A stretch of 64,000 bases of DNA, from NCBI GenBank assembly GCA_021613535.1, contig CP075492.1, positions 434,001 through 498,000 of the forward strand, read 5' to 3'. The notes under the pieces were generated by a model, which saw only the letters and a program-made list of their open reading frames with translations, searched no databases and had not been told where the DNA came from. Positions 11,452-22,813 of the stretch are shown here, in pieces (position 1 is the first letter of the stretch; the number at the start of each line of letters is the position of its first letter). The stretch is from Adineta vaga (Eukaryota > Rotifera). Made by a program: the position numbers and the translations under genes.

Positions 11452-11843
11452 AGCAGCGAAACTATATGAACGTTGCAGGATACATGAAGGTTCATTGTGT
11501 TTCACATTTTTAACTCTACAAAAATTGCGCTAACAGCTTTTTCTTATTCTGCTTACTATATTTTTTGTATCTCTGTCGATCTATTTTTACATGAATTTAT
11601 GAAATATTTACTCTACGTAATGATTACTGTTTATTATTTTATAATTTGATTGAAAAAATCAAACATCTCAAAATTAGACAGGCACAGTATACATTTCTGA
11701 ATATAGTGGATAAATAAAAAATGTGTAAAAATGGCGCAAAGTAGTCGAAGTACTGAAAGTACCATAAAGTACCGTAAAGTATCTCGAAGTAGCTAAAAGT
11801 ACGTGAGGTCACTTCAAGCACAAAAGTCCGCTTATTCCCCTTG

Positions 11844-12182
11844 CTATCAATACATATGTTTGTTATTGTCATAATAACTATTGTAATACAACTGTTTCGA
11901 CCTCTAAATCAACGACTTATATTTTATCTGTATTTTAAATAATAATTTTTTTAATGAAAAATACATGAATTTTAATTAATAGTCTATACAATACACATGT
12001 GCAATATATCTGTCGCTCATATTGATATTCATTTACACTCATATATACTCAACATGATCTACAATAGTAAATGTGTAAAACGTTTAGAATATTCAAATGA
12101 TGATACAAAGTATGGAATTGTTTATTTAATACAAGAAAAAGGTTCTTGTGAAAAGTTTTGCTTTATTTTATAGTATTTATAA
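11844..12182. other. Intergenic, 3' flank of secreted-protein gene
   Basis: AT-rich spacer beyond the stop codon of the minus-strand gene at 12183. No other feature is recognised. Confidence 0.4.
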
Positions 12183-13081
12183 TCAACACATTGGATCCTT
12201 ACTATTGTTGTGAATTATTTCATATAATAAGGTTGGATGTATTGATAGATTAAATTCAATTTGAGTACAATTTTTCGGAATATCAAATATATTTGATGGA
12301 GGAGGACCATATGTAAAGTTAAAAAATTGAATATCAGCACCAACAGTATATAAATTCAAATCTATCGGTAAATTTTCTTTTACTGTTGCATAATAATAAA
12401 ATGGTGCTGGTGGGATCTAAACAAAAAAATGAATTAATAATATAATTATAGTACCATATAATCTATGTTATAGAAAATATTAAAAGTAGAATAAGAAGTT
12501 TTAATAGTATAAAATCGAACAAATCATTTCAAGATTTGATTATTCGATATATGTATTGAATATTATAATATTTTCTTGATTACCTCGTAATTATGACATC
12601 CACTCCATATATAACATGATATGTTATTGTATGTTATGTTTCCTTTAAAATCATAAGTTCGAAATGTTAACATAGGTTCGATTTTGCCAGGAATTTGTCC
12701 CCATGAACATGTATCTTTACAATAAAGTTTATGATTTATAATATATTTAGTTGAAAAAAAATAAATAAATATTACCTTGTGATAATTTATAGTATCGATA
12801 AGTTTGAAAATCTATAATTGTACTAAAAATTTGATCATCGTAGTCAAGTCTATCCCTAAATATAGTTGTGTCTACATAATACTTCGAACGTTGTCCATTC
12901 ACTAGAAGCAATGCCGAATACTATAGATAATAAATTGATTTTAATATTTATCTTTATTAACAAATTAAATTAAATAACATACTTGACTTGGTTGAGGTGG
13001 AACAGGACCCATATAATTACCATTAATTTTATATATAAATGTGATAAGAAAAGATAATATAAATAGAATATAATTCATCAT
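12183..13081 (-). CDS. Small secreted protein, four exons
   Basis: Found by reading splice sites, since every exon is short. Exons on the minus strand are 12983-13081, 12776-12920, 12584-12714 and 12183-12416. Each intron is GT..AG and the phase is kept across all three junctions. This gives an intact protein of about 202 residues from ATG to TGA. Residues 1-21 (MMNYILFILSFLITFIYKIN) are a signal peptide. The mature part has LLLVNGQRSKYYVD, then a block with spaced cysteines (TCSWGQ, ISCYIW, SGCHNYE) and a C-terminal beta-rich part with KNCTQIEF. Five cysteines and several N-glycosylation sequons fit an extracellular protein. I do not recognise the family. No frame damage is visible, which is unusual in this neighbourhood and suggests selection. 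Confidence 0.85.
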
Positions 13082-13633
13082 TCTAATAGCGAACTTTTTA
13101 ATTTTGTGAATTTCTTCGTTTTCAACTTTATAAAATAAAAATAAATTTATATGAAATAATTTATTGTCGTATTGCCTTTATTCATTAATATAAAAACTCA
13201 TGCTATTAAGAATTGCAGATGTTCATGATGATGAGAAACGTATAAACAAAAGAAAAAGATTTTTTGTAAAAGGTGTCATCTCGAAACTGGGCTTTTATTG
13301 CTTTTCTGTTACTGACGAAGGCATATATGATAAAAATGCATATACATCATTACACAACTACTGATATATATATATATTATTCTTGATTAGTCATGTGTTG
13401 TATTTCATTTTTGAAAACATACTTTGCACTATCATCCTGTTATAAAATATTGAATGATAAGGAAGACAAATATACATATTAAAGACGAAACTGAGTCGAA
13501 TGAAGTTGTTGATATTTGCTTCAATTTTTGAGATATAATCAAGGAGAAAAGAAGCAAGCTAAATTTATTAGCGTATGTTGAGAGTGTGAGTGTAGTGAAA
13601 CAGAGGAGTTACATCTACGACCACCATCTTGAG
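13082..13633. other. Intergenic, 5' flank of secreted-protein gene
   Basis: AT-rich spacer with a short TATATATATATATT run near 13363. No coding or RNA feature is supported. Confidence 0.4.
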
Positions 13634-13798
13634 GAAGGGGTGAAAAGCGGATCTTTTCAGATCTTAGGATCTCAGAGATTCCCAGAGGGACCATAGGAAC
13701 TGAGAAAGTCCAAAAGGATCCATTAGAATCTACAAAATCCATCAGAAACTATAGGATACGAAGAAATCCAAGGATCCAGAATTCGCTTTTTCCCCTTG
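13634..13798. mobile_element. Degenerate MITE, CAAGGGG/GCG family
   Basis: The right end TTCGCTTTTTCCCCTTG is a good copy of the family terminus. The left end GAAGGGGTGAAAAGCGG is eroded. The interior repeats short GGATC/GAATC-type words and holds no gene. Flanking 8-mers do not match. Confidence 0.55.
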
Positions 13799-13884
13799 AA
13801 GTAACAAAACACAAATATCGCTACACCTTCTATTCAAAGAACCGCTTCTTGAATGAAATTCAATGCCTATTCTGCAAAACTCTC

Positions 13885-14090
13885 CGTGGGTGAGCGTGAT
13901 GGTTGACCGAAGGGTAATCGAGGTCGAGGATCGCGAATGTAACGGCAGTTTTTGAAAAATATAATTAATTAGCTAATTAACTAATCAAAGAATCATCAGC
14001 TACTCTACTGTCGAGTAAAGGTTGACTGAAGGGTTTTGGGGGTCACGAATCGCGAATCTAATGTTAGATTTTTGTAAATCATTATTTCCT
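13885..14090. repeat. Two diverged direct repeats, about 55 bp each
   Basis: GGTTGACCGAAGGGTAATCG at about 13890 and GGTTGACTGAAGGGTTTTGG at about 14027 begin two copies that both continue through ATCGCGAATSTAA. They lie about 137 bp apart. Role unknown. Confidence 0.5.
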
Positions 14091-14875
14091 GTGATTGATT
14101 TTGACCCTTATCTTTCACGAAGCTATCGGTAAGAAGCGAGCACCACGAAACAAAGATTTATAGAAAAAATTTTCTAATCCTTTTCCTATAAATAAAAGTA
14201 ATACCGTTCGATGTAGAATTTATGTAGAAATACGATCAAAAGCTACCGATAGTGATCATTTTAAATCTGATAACAGTTCTTTCTGAATAACTACATCTGA
14301 AACTTTTGCCTTGCTCTTAGAGAAGAAATTGTGTGTGAATCTCTTTTTAAAATCATGACAGATGCTAATGAAAATTATGCTAGACGTTAGCTTAGAACAG
14401 TAATATTTTAGAATATGGACTTGGATGACTTTCACGTACTCTGTAAGCTACTTCGAAAAAACAAAAGTGACAACTTACGAAAGCGAATGTAACAGGTTTC
14501 AGTTTCAAGAAAATCGAGACAAAAACGGAAGTAACGTATAAAATCACACATTCATGCAGACGTTCTAAGTGTTTAACTGCGAATTAATCTACTATGATGA
14601 GCTTATTTTCTAAATAACAATCCGGTTGATTGAAGAGAAATAGGAAAAGAGTTGTAGATGTTTGTTTAAGCGGCTCAGATGGAGCACAGGACATATGGGG
14701 TAAAAAGATTGTGAGGGTGAAGGCGTTGAGACTCGGACTTCGATGGATCGACATCTATTCGATGTGCTTTACTGGGGATTGATGTTATTATTTAAAAAAA
14801 GGGTCAGTGAATTCAGGGGATGAGCCTTACTTGTTTTTACAGAGCTGTGCAAATTAGTGAGTTGGTAATGATTTA
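14091..14875. other. Intergenic, no gene seen
   Basis: Mixed-composition DNA with many stops in all frames. I see no gene or clear element. Confidence 0.35.
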
Positions 14876-14940
14876 CGAGGCAGGTACCCAAAGTGGTTAA
14901 TCGATTTAGAGTTCATACCTTGGGCATATAGAGGTGGCAT
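14876..14940. repeat. Dispersed repeat, second copy
   Basis: GTGGTTAATCGATTTAGAGT followed by CATACCTTGGGCATATA matches the repeat at 5613-5700. Its right edge touches the foldback element that starts at 14942. Confidence 0.45.
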
Positions 14941-14941
14941 C

Positions 14942-15233
14942 TATAAGAAAAATGTTGACCCTATACTGTACATTCAAAACTCAAAAATATACTGTAATCA
15001 GGAAATTCTATGGTAAATGTACTATGTCACTAAAGACTAACATTTTATCACAAAAATGTATGGCAACAGCCGAACGGAAAGGGTTAAGTGCCTACGTTTA
15101 TAGTATGGTGCCATAAATTTTTGCGATAAAATGTTAGTCTTTAGTGACACAGTACATTTACCATAGAATTTCCTGATTACAGTATATTTTTGAGTTTTGA
15201 ATGTACAGTATAGGGTCGACATTTTTCTTATAT
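14942..15233. mobile_element. Foldback element, 125-bp arms
   Basis: The left arm 14942-15066 and right arm 15109-15233 are nearly perfect inverted copies (TATAAGAAAAATGTYGACCC outermost) around a loop of about 42 bp. Arm identity is very high with only a few mismatches, so it is young or maintained by gene conversion. No coding capacity; open frames in the arms are mirror images. Confidence 0.85.
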
Positions 15234-16526
15234 TGTGAAACTTGAAAATTGAGTATCTCGACTTATACGAGCCATAGGCCCAAAGCATCTCAAAGTTATT
15301 GCTATTTAGATACTACTGCTAAATTGATTAATCACTTCGGGTACTTCTTTCATAAGACTTGTCCGAATCGGGTTTAAAAGGTGTTCATTCGATAGAGCTC
15401 GTCGAGATCTATCGATCCTGAAAGTTTCACTGTTTGTTCCGATTGCTAGGTGAATCCATTTAGGTTTTACTTATTTTTTACCATTTTTTACCTAATTTTT
15501 ACTCGTTTTTAGACTTTTTTACTAGAAGGAAGGGTCTTTTCGAAAAAGTAAACACACCATTCGATAGAACTTGTCGAGCGGCATCATGGTCCGATGTTGG
15601 TCCCATTTGGTTTCATCATCAGGCGAATGCATTCAAGAAAAACTCGAATTCTATTCTAAGATAACCTACGTTACTGTCTGAGCAATTTTTCTTGGGAAGA
15701 GCAAGAAGATGTTAACGTTAACGTCTTAAAATTTGTTACTACGCTGAATACAAAAAGAGCTAAAAGTACCAATACGAATAGTATTGGTATTGTTACATCC
15801 CTAGTCGTTACTTATACAGCAGAAAAAGCTTTTACTGTATATTATTTTTATGTAGTCGTAATTTTTATTGTTCTCTTTTCTATAGGTTTCAACAATAAAA
15901 TGAACGCACAATTATCAGCTCATTCACATCTTTATCGACTGATTATATGGTTCCAAAAAGGAGATCTAATAGTACATCAAATAATTTCAAAAATTAATTA
16001 GAACACACCAATATATATGGGATTGATACAATGTAGGAAAATTTAATGTTGCAGACCTGCTGGAGGAGTCGTCAGAACGAGTGACAAAAAAACTTTAATA
16101 AGAAAATCAAACTGAGAAAGAGAATATTGCAACGTATTTACCATGTTTTCTAGTGCGACGCAGCCCTGAAAAAATAGACGAGATGGATTTTGTCTTTATT
16201 GTTTGTTTATTTAGATAAGTTTCTTTTGTATATCTGAACTTATTGCACATAAAATAGCTTTCCAACATATTTATTTTCGGAATTCCAAATATGAAACATG
16301 ATAATGCTATACGTCGTGTAAATGCGACATAAATAAGAGTGTGAATGAGAGTGAAATCAAGAAAACACACACACCCTCAAATCTCAACAACAAATATCTC
16401 TTAGTAATATATTTATTTAAATTATTGAATAAAAACAAGTATTACAAAAAAATATTGATTACGATATAATATTGTATGTCATTGATTATCTATAATACAT
16501 CCATAAAATATAACTTCTCATTTTTA
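15234..16526. other. Non-coding, scattered repeat fragments
   Basis: Contains ATTCGATAGAGCTCGTCGAG at 15388 and a variant at about 15563. Both are also found inverted inside the 10216-11843 element, so related element debris is present. A CACACACACCCTC motif lies near 16362. No gene is supported. Confidence 0.4.
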
Positions 16527-16527
16527 T

Positions 16528-17960
16528 TTATTTTTGAATCATTATCTTGCATTGCACGTGTACCTTATGTGTTTTAGGATTAAAATATAGATGCGCTAAT
16601 TCACATCTTCTTCGGTTAGACATCATTGCTTCATATTGCCATTTTAATATGAGTTTCTTAGAATAGAAGTTATTGAGTAATTGAATCACCTTATTTAGAA
16701 TTTCATTAAATGGACTGTCTCTTAATTCCATAAAAGCATTTGTATCAGAAAAGAATTATTGACCTTTCTTTTCGAATTCATTTGCTGATCCAATATAAAA
16801 ATGATGTCCTTTATCAGTAAGACGAATAACCGGATGATATCGTTTAATCTTCTTTCGAATAGATGCAACAATTCGAGCATGTCTTTCTGTTTGTATTTTA
16901 TCTCGCTATGGTATTGATGAAAAATAACGTTGACGAATATAAACCAGAAGTTCTTGAGAATAATCTCGAAAGATAGGTACTATTCCGGGCATACGATGGA
17001 ATTCAATAAGATAATCTTGAACTTTAGTACAAATATCATGGTGTTCATTTCTTATTTCGATTTCTTGTTGTTTTTGTGAACGCAAAGCATTTTGATTTAA
17101 TCGAATAAATGATGGACCTCAAACGAAATTATTTGTCTTTCCAATGGAAATACAACATATCTTATGTAGTTTCAAATAATGCCATTCTTGTGCAGCAAAT
17201 GGATTTGATATTAGATCAAGATATGGTTCAGGAGAAACACCCATCATATTCTTTGCCGTTACTAAACGTTGACGATTTCGCTGAAGTTTCTTTTGAACAA
17301 CTAATAAACGATTAATAATATTTTGTTTTCATTTATTAGTAAAATATGACATATATCGTTCGATATCGTTAGTTGAAAAAGAATATACTTGATTTAAGAT
17401 AGCTTGATATTGGCGATCATATTCTTGTAATTTAATTTCATATGCAGTAATGAAAAGATGTAACCATTTTCGTTTAGCTTTTCGAATGGTTTGTAATCGT
17501 TCATTATTTAGTCGAATATTTCTTTGTTCATTATTTAATGACACATGCTTACTAGGTGAAATAAGTTTTTCAAGATGATCAAATTTTTGTGGTAAAAATT
17601 GATACAAAACTCGTGTTTCTAATATCATTTGTTCTTCTCATATTTCTGCTTGTTTTAATCAATTGATCAAGAATATGAGTAGCTGAAACGTTTGCAATTA
17701 TTGTCCCATATAATTTCTTTTCGTCTATATCATCTCTAAATTTAACTAATTGATTTTCATTCCGTTTGAAGAGATATTGTCGTTCAGAACGAACAAATTC
17801 TTTGAGACAACGATCAATTCAATCAAATGACACAGACATAATTGGACAAAAAGTCGATTGTTCAATTAATCGCATTTTATGTTGTTATATTAGTTGGTGA
17901 ATGTCTTTGATGTATTTGAGAAGATATTGTTGACAGATGTTATAATCAGTTGTTTGCGCC
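16528..17960 (-). pseudogene. Penelope-like (Athena type) retroelement remnant
   Basis: Minus-strand coding similarity runs from about 17960 down to 16528, with in-frame stops and frameshifts. In order: MAQTTDYNICQQYLLKYIKD, LKEFVRSERQYLFKRNENQ, a long basic helical stretch (RLQTIRKAKRKWLHLF), GPSFIRLNQNALRSQ, then IRLTDKGHHFYIGSANEF and CELAHLYFNPKTHK. The last two match the N-terminal part of Penelope-like reverse transcriptases, where (L/N)PKTHK precedes the first RT motif. The polymerase catalytic motifs and any GIY-YIG endonuclease are missing, since the match ends at 16528. In bdelloids Athena elements lack the endonuclease and sit at telomeres. It is inactive here. Confidence 0.65.
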
Positions 17961-18268
17961 ATCAAATGGAATCGTTTCTTTCAGCATAAGTAAGACATGA
18001 ATTCGAATATAAAAGAGAAATGTTAATTTTGGATGCAACTGATCACCATTTATTACAAAAGTTTTTGGATGTTGAACCAAACAAAACACATGTAAATATG
18101 TTTCATGAGATATTTTATGAAATTGTGTAATTCCTTAATTTCAATTTATTTTAGATTATCTTAGCAAGACGTAAGGTATGTACAAAAAGTTCGCCAACAT
18201 TTTGTAATCGATATATCTCTGCAATCGCTCAAGCAATTTCAATAAGTAAATAGCCATTTTAAAGGACA
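17961..18268. other. Flank between Athena remnant and palindrome
   Basis: AT-rich DNA; short open stretches only. It may be the eroded 5' part of the Penelope-like element. Confidence 0.3.
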
Positions 18269-19560
18269 TTTGAAACTGTACTTATGGTATAAAAATGAAG
18301 GGGATAGGTCAAGGAATAAGAGAGATATGCATGTGACAATATGATGCACCTTTTTTCGGAAAATTTTTTACATTTCTTACAAAAATCCTTGTACTACATG
18401 TTTAGTCAGTTTTCTGTCATGTATAATTCATTCGAGAGAATCAAAAGTACCCTACTAGAATCAGCATTTGACGCATTTTCCAAATATATATGTTTAGGTT
18501 TATTAAGAACAAATCCTTGAAGGAACCAAAAGCGATTTTTCTACAAAATGTTCTGTTCAGAAATCTTTCAGGGTAGGAAATAATACGATTCCGACTCATA
18601 TTTCAAGATATATCGAATGAATTTTATACCAAATGAAAGCCCGTCAAAAATGGAATTTAGGAGTATGACTGCTCATTCATAAAAGAAGAATGAACTATAG
18701 AATTACAGCAAGTTTCATGTAGTTCGACACTCACATGGATGGGTAGTCAATGACAAAAGCATAAAGTTCCTAGAAACTTTTTTATCTATGTGGCTTTGTA
18801 GAGCTTTCTTTGCTGATCATTTTGTTAAAAAAGAATTTTTCAGTTTGGTCAATAAATAACAGCACTAAGATCAAAATACCCCAAAATATATTACCCGTAT
18901 TGAACGGAAGTCTGAAGTGTTCGGTATTTTGACCCTAGTACCGTTATTTATCGATCAAATTTGTAAATTTTTTTTACCAAAATGATCAGTGTAGAAAGCT
19001 CTACAAAGTTCAAAAGACAAAAACATTTTCCGACAGCTTTTTTTCTGGTTAACTGCCGGTGATAAGCCCAATTATACGACTAAAACTTGAAACTACCCGT
19101 ATTTCTATAGTTCATTCTTCTTTTATGAATGAGCAGTCATACTCCTAAATTCCGTTTTTAACGGGCTTTCATTTAGTATAAAATTCATTCGATATATCTT
19201 AAAATATGAGTCAGAATCATATTATTTCCTACCCTGAAAGATTTCTGAACAGAACATTTTGTAGAAAAATCGCTTTTGGTTCCTTCAAGGATTTGTTCTT
19301 AATAAACCTAACCATAAGTCAGAAAAAAAATCTAAACATATATATTTGGAAAGAGCGTCAAATGCTGATTCTAGTAGGGTACTTTTGATTCTCTCGAATG
19401 AATTATACATGACAGAAAACTGACTAAACATGTAGTACAAGGATTTTTGTAAGAAATGTAAAAAATTTTCCGAAAAAAGGTGCATCATATTGTCACATGC
19501 ATATCTCTCTTATTCCTTGACCTATCCCCTTCATTTTTACACCATAAGTACAGTTTCAAA
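18269..19560. mobile_element. 1.3-kb palindromic (foldback) element
   Basis: TTTGAAACTGTACTTATGGT at the left edge is mirrored by ACCATAAGTACAGTTTCAAA at the right edge. The outer arms (about 18269-18720 and 19089-19560) are very similar, apart from a 25-bp insertion in the right arm near 19315. The inner parts (18770-18880 and 18940-19050) are also inverted copies but more diverged. No transposase is encoded; short frames such as 19285-19488 are arm sequence. Confidence 0.85.
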
Positions 19561-19567
19561 GGGAAAG

Positions 19568-19680
19568 CGAAAATTGATCGAACGAAAATTGATGGACGTT
19601 AATTGATCGATACGAAAATTAATCGATAGAGAAATTGATCGTTACGAAAATAAGTGTATAAGAAAATTAGTCGACTGAGT
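19568..19680. repeat. Degenerate GAAAATTGATCG tandem repeat
   Basis: Five to six imperfect units of about 20 bp built on CGAAAATTGATCGA. The array lies between the palindrome and the truncated 7TM gene and may mark a breakpoint. Confidence 0.5.
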
Positions 19681-19700
19681 TATTTTTGAGAGAATTTATT

Positions 19701-20045
19701 CTATGAAGAACATCTACATTTACAAGAACACAAGAAACCTTTACAGATTAAAATATATGTTAAAGATTGACACATTGCAACTGAATATGTGAATATATCA
19801 ATATTATAGCCAACTTGAAGTAATTTAAGTGGAATATTCATATAGACAACAATACAGCCAGATAAAGTCGATGCCAAAAAATAGCATACACATGGATTTG
19901 AACGAAATATACGGCGTGTAAAAACATAAATACTTAAAGTATGACCTATTATACCAATGATGAAGAGACTAATGCCAAATATTTGAGTGGATATAACTGT
20001 ACTTTGCTTGATATTATTGATTGTAATTGATGATGATGATGACAT
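19701..20045 (-). pseudogene. Seven-helix receptor fragment (helices 1-3)
   Basis: Starts at an ATG with a polar Ser-rich N terminus. Helix 1 is QIFGISLFIIGIIGHTLSIY, followed by VFTRRIFRSNPCVCYFLAST (loop and helix 2), then VGYNIDIFTYSVAMCQSLTY with the conserved Cys before helix 3. This is the rhodopsin-like receptor type abundant in bdelloids. The frame ends in an abnormal cysteine-rich tail where helix 3 should continue. The remaining helices are not downstream, where the tandem repeat at 19568 and the palindrome lie, so this is a 3'-truncated pseudogene. Confidence 0.65.
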
Positions 20046-20496
20046 TGCACAAAATTGATAGAATTAATCAATAACTATAAAATTTCCTTTTGTTTTATTC
20101 TTAAAATTTTACTACAAATAACACACAGTAAGAATAGTTTATGTTTCTTCTTTGCTTTCCTTTCTCGAGAGATTTTATTTCTTTATTAATTAATTTTCTA
20201 TTTTATTCTTCATCAGTGAAATGTCACCTCCATGCTTGTCTAATACAGAAGATAAAATAGAGCTGTCTCAAACTTACTAATAAGATAAAATAATATGATG
20301 CGTAATAGAATTAATTAACAGGATTTTGTTTCGATTCTAACGGATCGTTAAGATATAAATTATTGAGTTTTAACTAGTCAGATTCTATTTTTTCATTCAA
20401 ACTAAACTTTTATTTGATATCTGTTTTAATGACATCAAGGAGATCTTTATCGAACATAATACAACGATACAAATTCTGTGTCATAATTACAAGTAA

Positions 20497-20770
20497 CGCT
20501 TGTCGTGCCGACTCACTTTACCCTCGACTGTGGAAGACAGGTATTTTTTCTGCGTGTTCGAATGGTGAGAAGAATTGACCTGGCGAATTTGTGTATTATG
20601 GACACCATGAAACGATTCAATCTTTTTGCTCAATAAATCCGTAAACTGAAGAGGCTTCGGAGCGGCTAGTCGTGAGTGACGCGTCATAGCGTCATCGAGG
20701 AGCGCCTAGCTGCTCCCCGTAGTGTTCATTTTGTTATGCCTCTGAAGAGATCGAGGCGGCTAGGTTCAAA
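20497..20770. repeat. Dispersed MITE end with GC-rich body
   Basis: CTCACTTTACCCTCGACTGT followed by GGAAGACAGGTA has close relatives at 26605 and at the ends of the 61240-61995 inverted repeat. The following 150 bp are unusually GC-rich for this window (GGAGCGCCTAGCTGCTCCCC). Only one terminus is recognisable. Confidence 0.5.
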
Positions 20771-21890
20771 TCTGTAAAAGGTTCTGTGCTATCGTAGAGG
20801 ATTCACTGTTTGATTGATGAAAAACAGGCGTGTTTTATAATGTAACGATCAGAAAAATCCCTTTCAGCCGGTGGCTGTTCCATTGCGAGAGGTATTTTCA
20901 GTTAGAAACATTCAAGATTTCAGAGGACCATTCATCGAGTCGTAGTCGTGGAGCTCTGTTTAGATCATTATTTTTTCATTTACATAGAAATATTTAATCT
21001 TTTCATAATTGAAAAATATGATGTTGTTTCGATGCGTTTCAGTGTGCCTAATCCTATCAAATATCTACAGGTATCTAATTAATATTTGAATAAAAAGTAT
21101 TAGATTCAATGTTGTTCTATATTAGAATTTCAAATATACAAATAATCTTTGATAAAATTGTTAACTATACAAGATTTGAAATATAAATTTTTTGTGAATG
21201 TCAATGTGACTGTGACTAAGGATGAAAAATACATTCAAGATAGTTCGATATAATAATGAACATTTCTGGAAAGTGAAAAGATGTATAGAAGATAAATGTT
21301 ATTATAATTTAATAATTATTTAGATTTCGAAACAACAAGTATCGATAAACAATAATGATTTTATTATATATAGAAAAACATTCTATTTATTTCATGTACA
21401 AAAGTATTGATTTAAAAACAAATTAATTTTTCTATAGAAAGAAAAATAATTAAATATTGAAGCAAAAGATTTTCTATTAAATCAAGTTTTTTTTTTTATA
21501 GAAGATTTTTGTTTGTTCATATTGATCAGTATTAGAAATGGCAAGGATAAATAGCAGAGACAAAATGTACAGAACATTTGCTAAATTTGATGTATATGAT
21601 AATTTATACTTTAATTCAAGATTTTCAACAATCTAATTCTATCTTCAAGCACATCGTAAAACGAATATGTAAATATTTCATCTTAATGATAAACAACAAT
21701 GAACTTTTAAAAATATATTCTAAAATCAAGGAGATAATGTGAAATTCAAGCTTTTTTCTTTCTAAAAATTATATATATAAGAGTTTTAAAAGGATTAAAA
21801 AAATTACTTTTGAAATTAATTGTATCTTTGTAAAGAGTTATTGAATCACAAATAGTTTTCCGCGTCCTCACGTTGAAATCATTAAAATAG
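20771..21890. other. AT-rich intergenic, no gene seen
   Basis: About 1.1 kb of AT-rich sequence with no supported coding, RNA or repeat feature. Its right part is the 3' flank of the protease remnant. Confidence 0.45.
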
Positions 21891-21891
21891 A

Positions 21892-22813
21892 TTAACGTAA
21901 ATTTTCACTTCTTGCATAAGCTATTGAATTTTGTTTTAAAATTCTTTCTTCTGCTTGTTTTGCTTCTTCACAATGAATAACAATAAAATCTTTTGATTCT
22001 GTTTCAAATCGAATAAAATTCTTATCTTTATTATTTTGTATTTTATCAATTATTTTTGCTAGATGTTTAATATTCTTGATTTGAACACCATTGACACATT
22101 TTAATACAGCATATTGAACCTTTGATTCTATTCCATAATTAACATCATCAGCAAGTATTCGATCAATAACAACAATTTCTTGATCTAGTTCTTGTAATTG
22201 ACCATTATCTGCTAAGTTAATTAAATGCTTTGGAGCAGTTTCAAACCAGTCTTCTATAGCCCATGTATGCAAATAAAAGCGAGTTAACACTGTGAATACA
22301 ATTCCAGCATAAATTAAATATTCTGGACGTTTATCATGTGCATGCGATGGAACAAGTGATGGAAGACAGTCAAATAAACTTGTTAATATTAATTCTTTTC
22401 CTAAAAAAATCAACGAAAAAAGTTTTAGATGAAGGAAATACAATGATCTGTTTTCATTCGCAATGCATGAAATTATTCAATTCTTTTTTCTCTAAAGAAT
22501 TCATCAAAATGAAAGACATGTTAGTTGTCACGTCTTTCAATAAGAATTGTTTCGAAGAAAAAAACATCGAATTATGTATTCCTTTGTTTTACATAATTTC
22601 CTAGATTTTTACTAAAATTCTTCATCGCGAATGAATTTTTGACATTCACTTCTTGAGTTGATAAATAACTTTGACGAAAATAAAATATTATTTCGATTAT
22701 TCTGAAAAGTCAAAATCTTATATTTTCTTACCTTGTCTTATAATCTTAAATGTAACTGTTTCACCAACAAATTTAGATATGATTTTATCAAGTATAAGAA
22801 TCCGGAAGAAGTT
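21892..22813 (-). pseudogene. Deg/HtrA-type serine protease, C-terminal part only
   Basis: Two exons on the minus strand, about 22732-22813 and 21892-22400, joined by a 331-bp GT..AG intron in phase. Exon A carries IISKFVGETVTFKIIRQG, the end of a first PDZ domain. Exon B carries LVPSHAHDKRPEYLIYAGIV, then FTVLTRFYLHTWAIEDWF and VNYGIESKVQYAVLKCVNGV. These match the distinctive second PDZ domain (PDZ_3 type) of Deg proteases of plants, algae and some bacteria. The His-Asp-Ser protease domain and most of PDZ1 are missing upstream; MACPF gene sequence begins instead. The last 140 codons are undamaged. A plant/bacterial-type protease with an intron fits the horizontally acquired genes known in bdelloids; only a phylogeny could show this. 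Confidence 0.65.

Larger units (their letters stand above)
10216..11843. mobile_element. 1.6-kb non-autonomous TIR element, CAAGGGG family
   Basis: Bounded by CAAGGGGGAATAAGCGGACT on the left and its inverted match AGTCCGCTTATTCCCCTTG on the right. Both ends are followed inward by many AAAGTAC/AAAGTAG units spaced about 10-15 bp, a likely set of transposase-binding sites. No transposase frame is present. Inside are an inverted repeat pair (about 10655-10760 against 11030-11135), two ATTCGATAGARCT motifs shared with 15388 and 15563, and a GTGTGGG-ended segment at 11167-11451. Flanking 8-mers are not clearly alike here. Confidence 0.7.

Noticed and set aside
16107-16370. 87-residue minus-strand frame with a hydrophobic start
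   Set aside because: Cysteine/phenylalanine-rich AT-driven frame in repeat debris, no motif.
19285-19488. 67-residue minus-strand frame
   Set aside because: Lies within the right arm of the 1.3-kb palindrome; no protein-like features.
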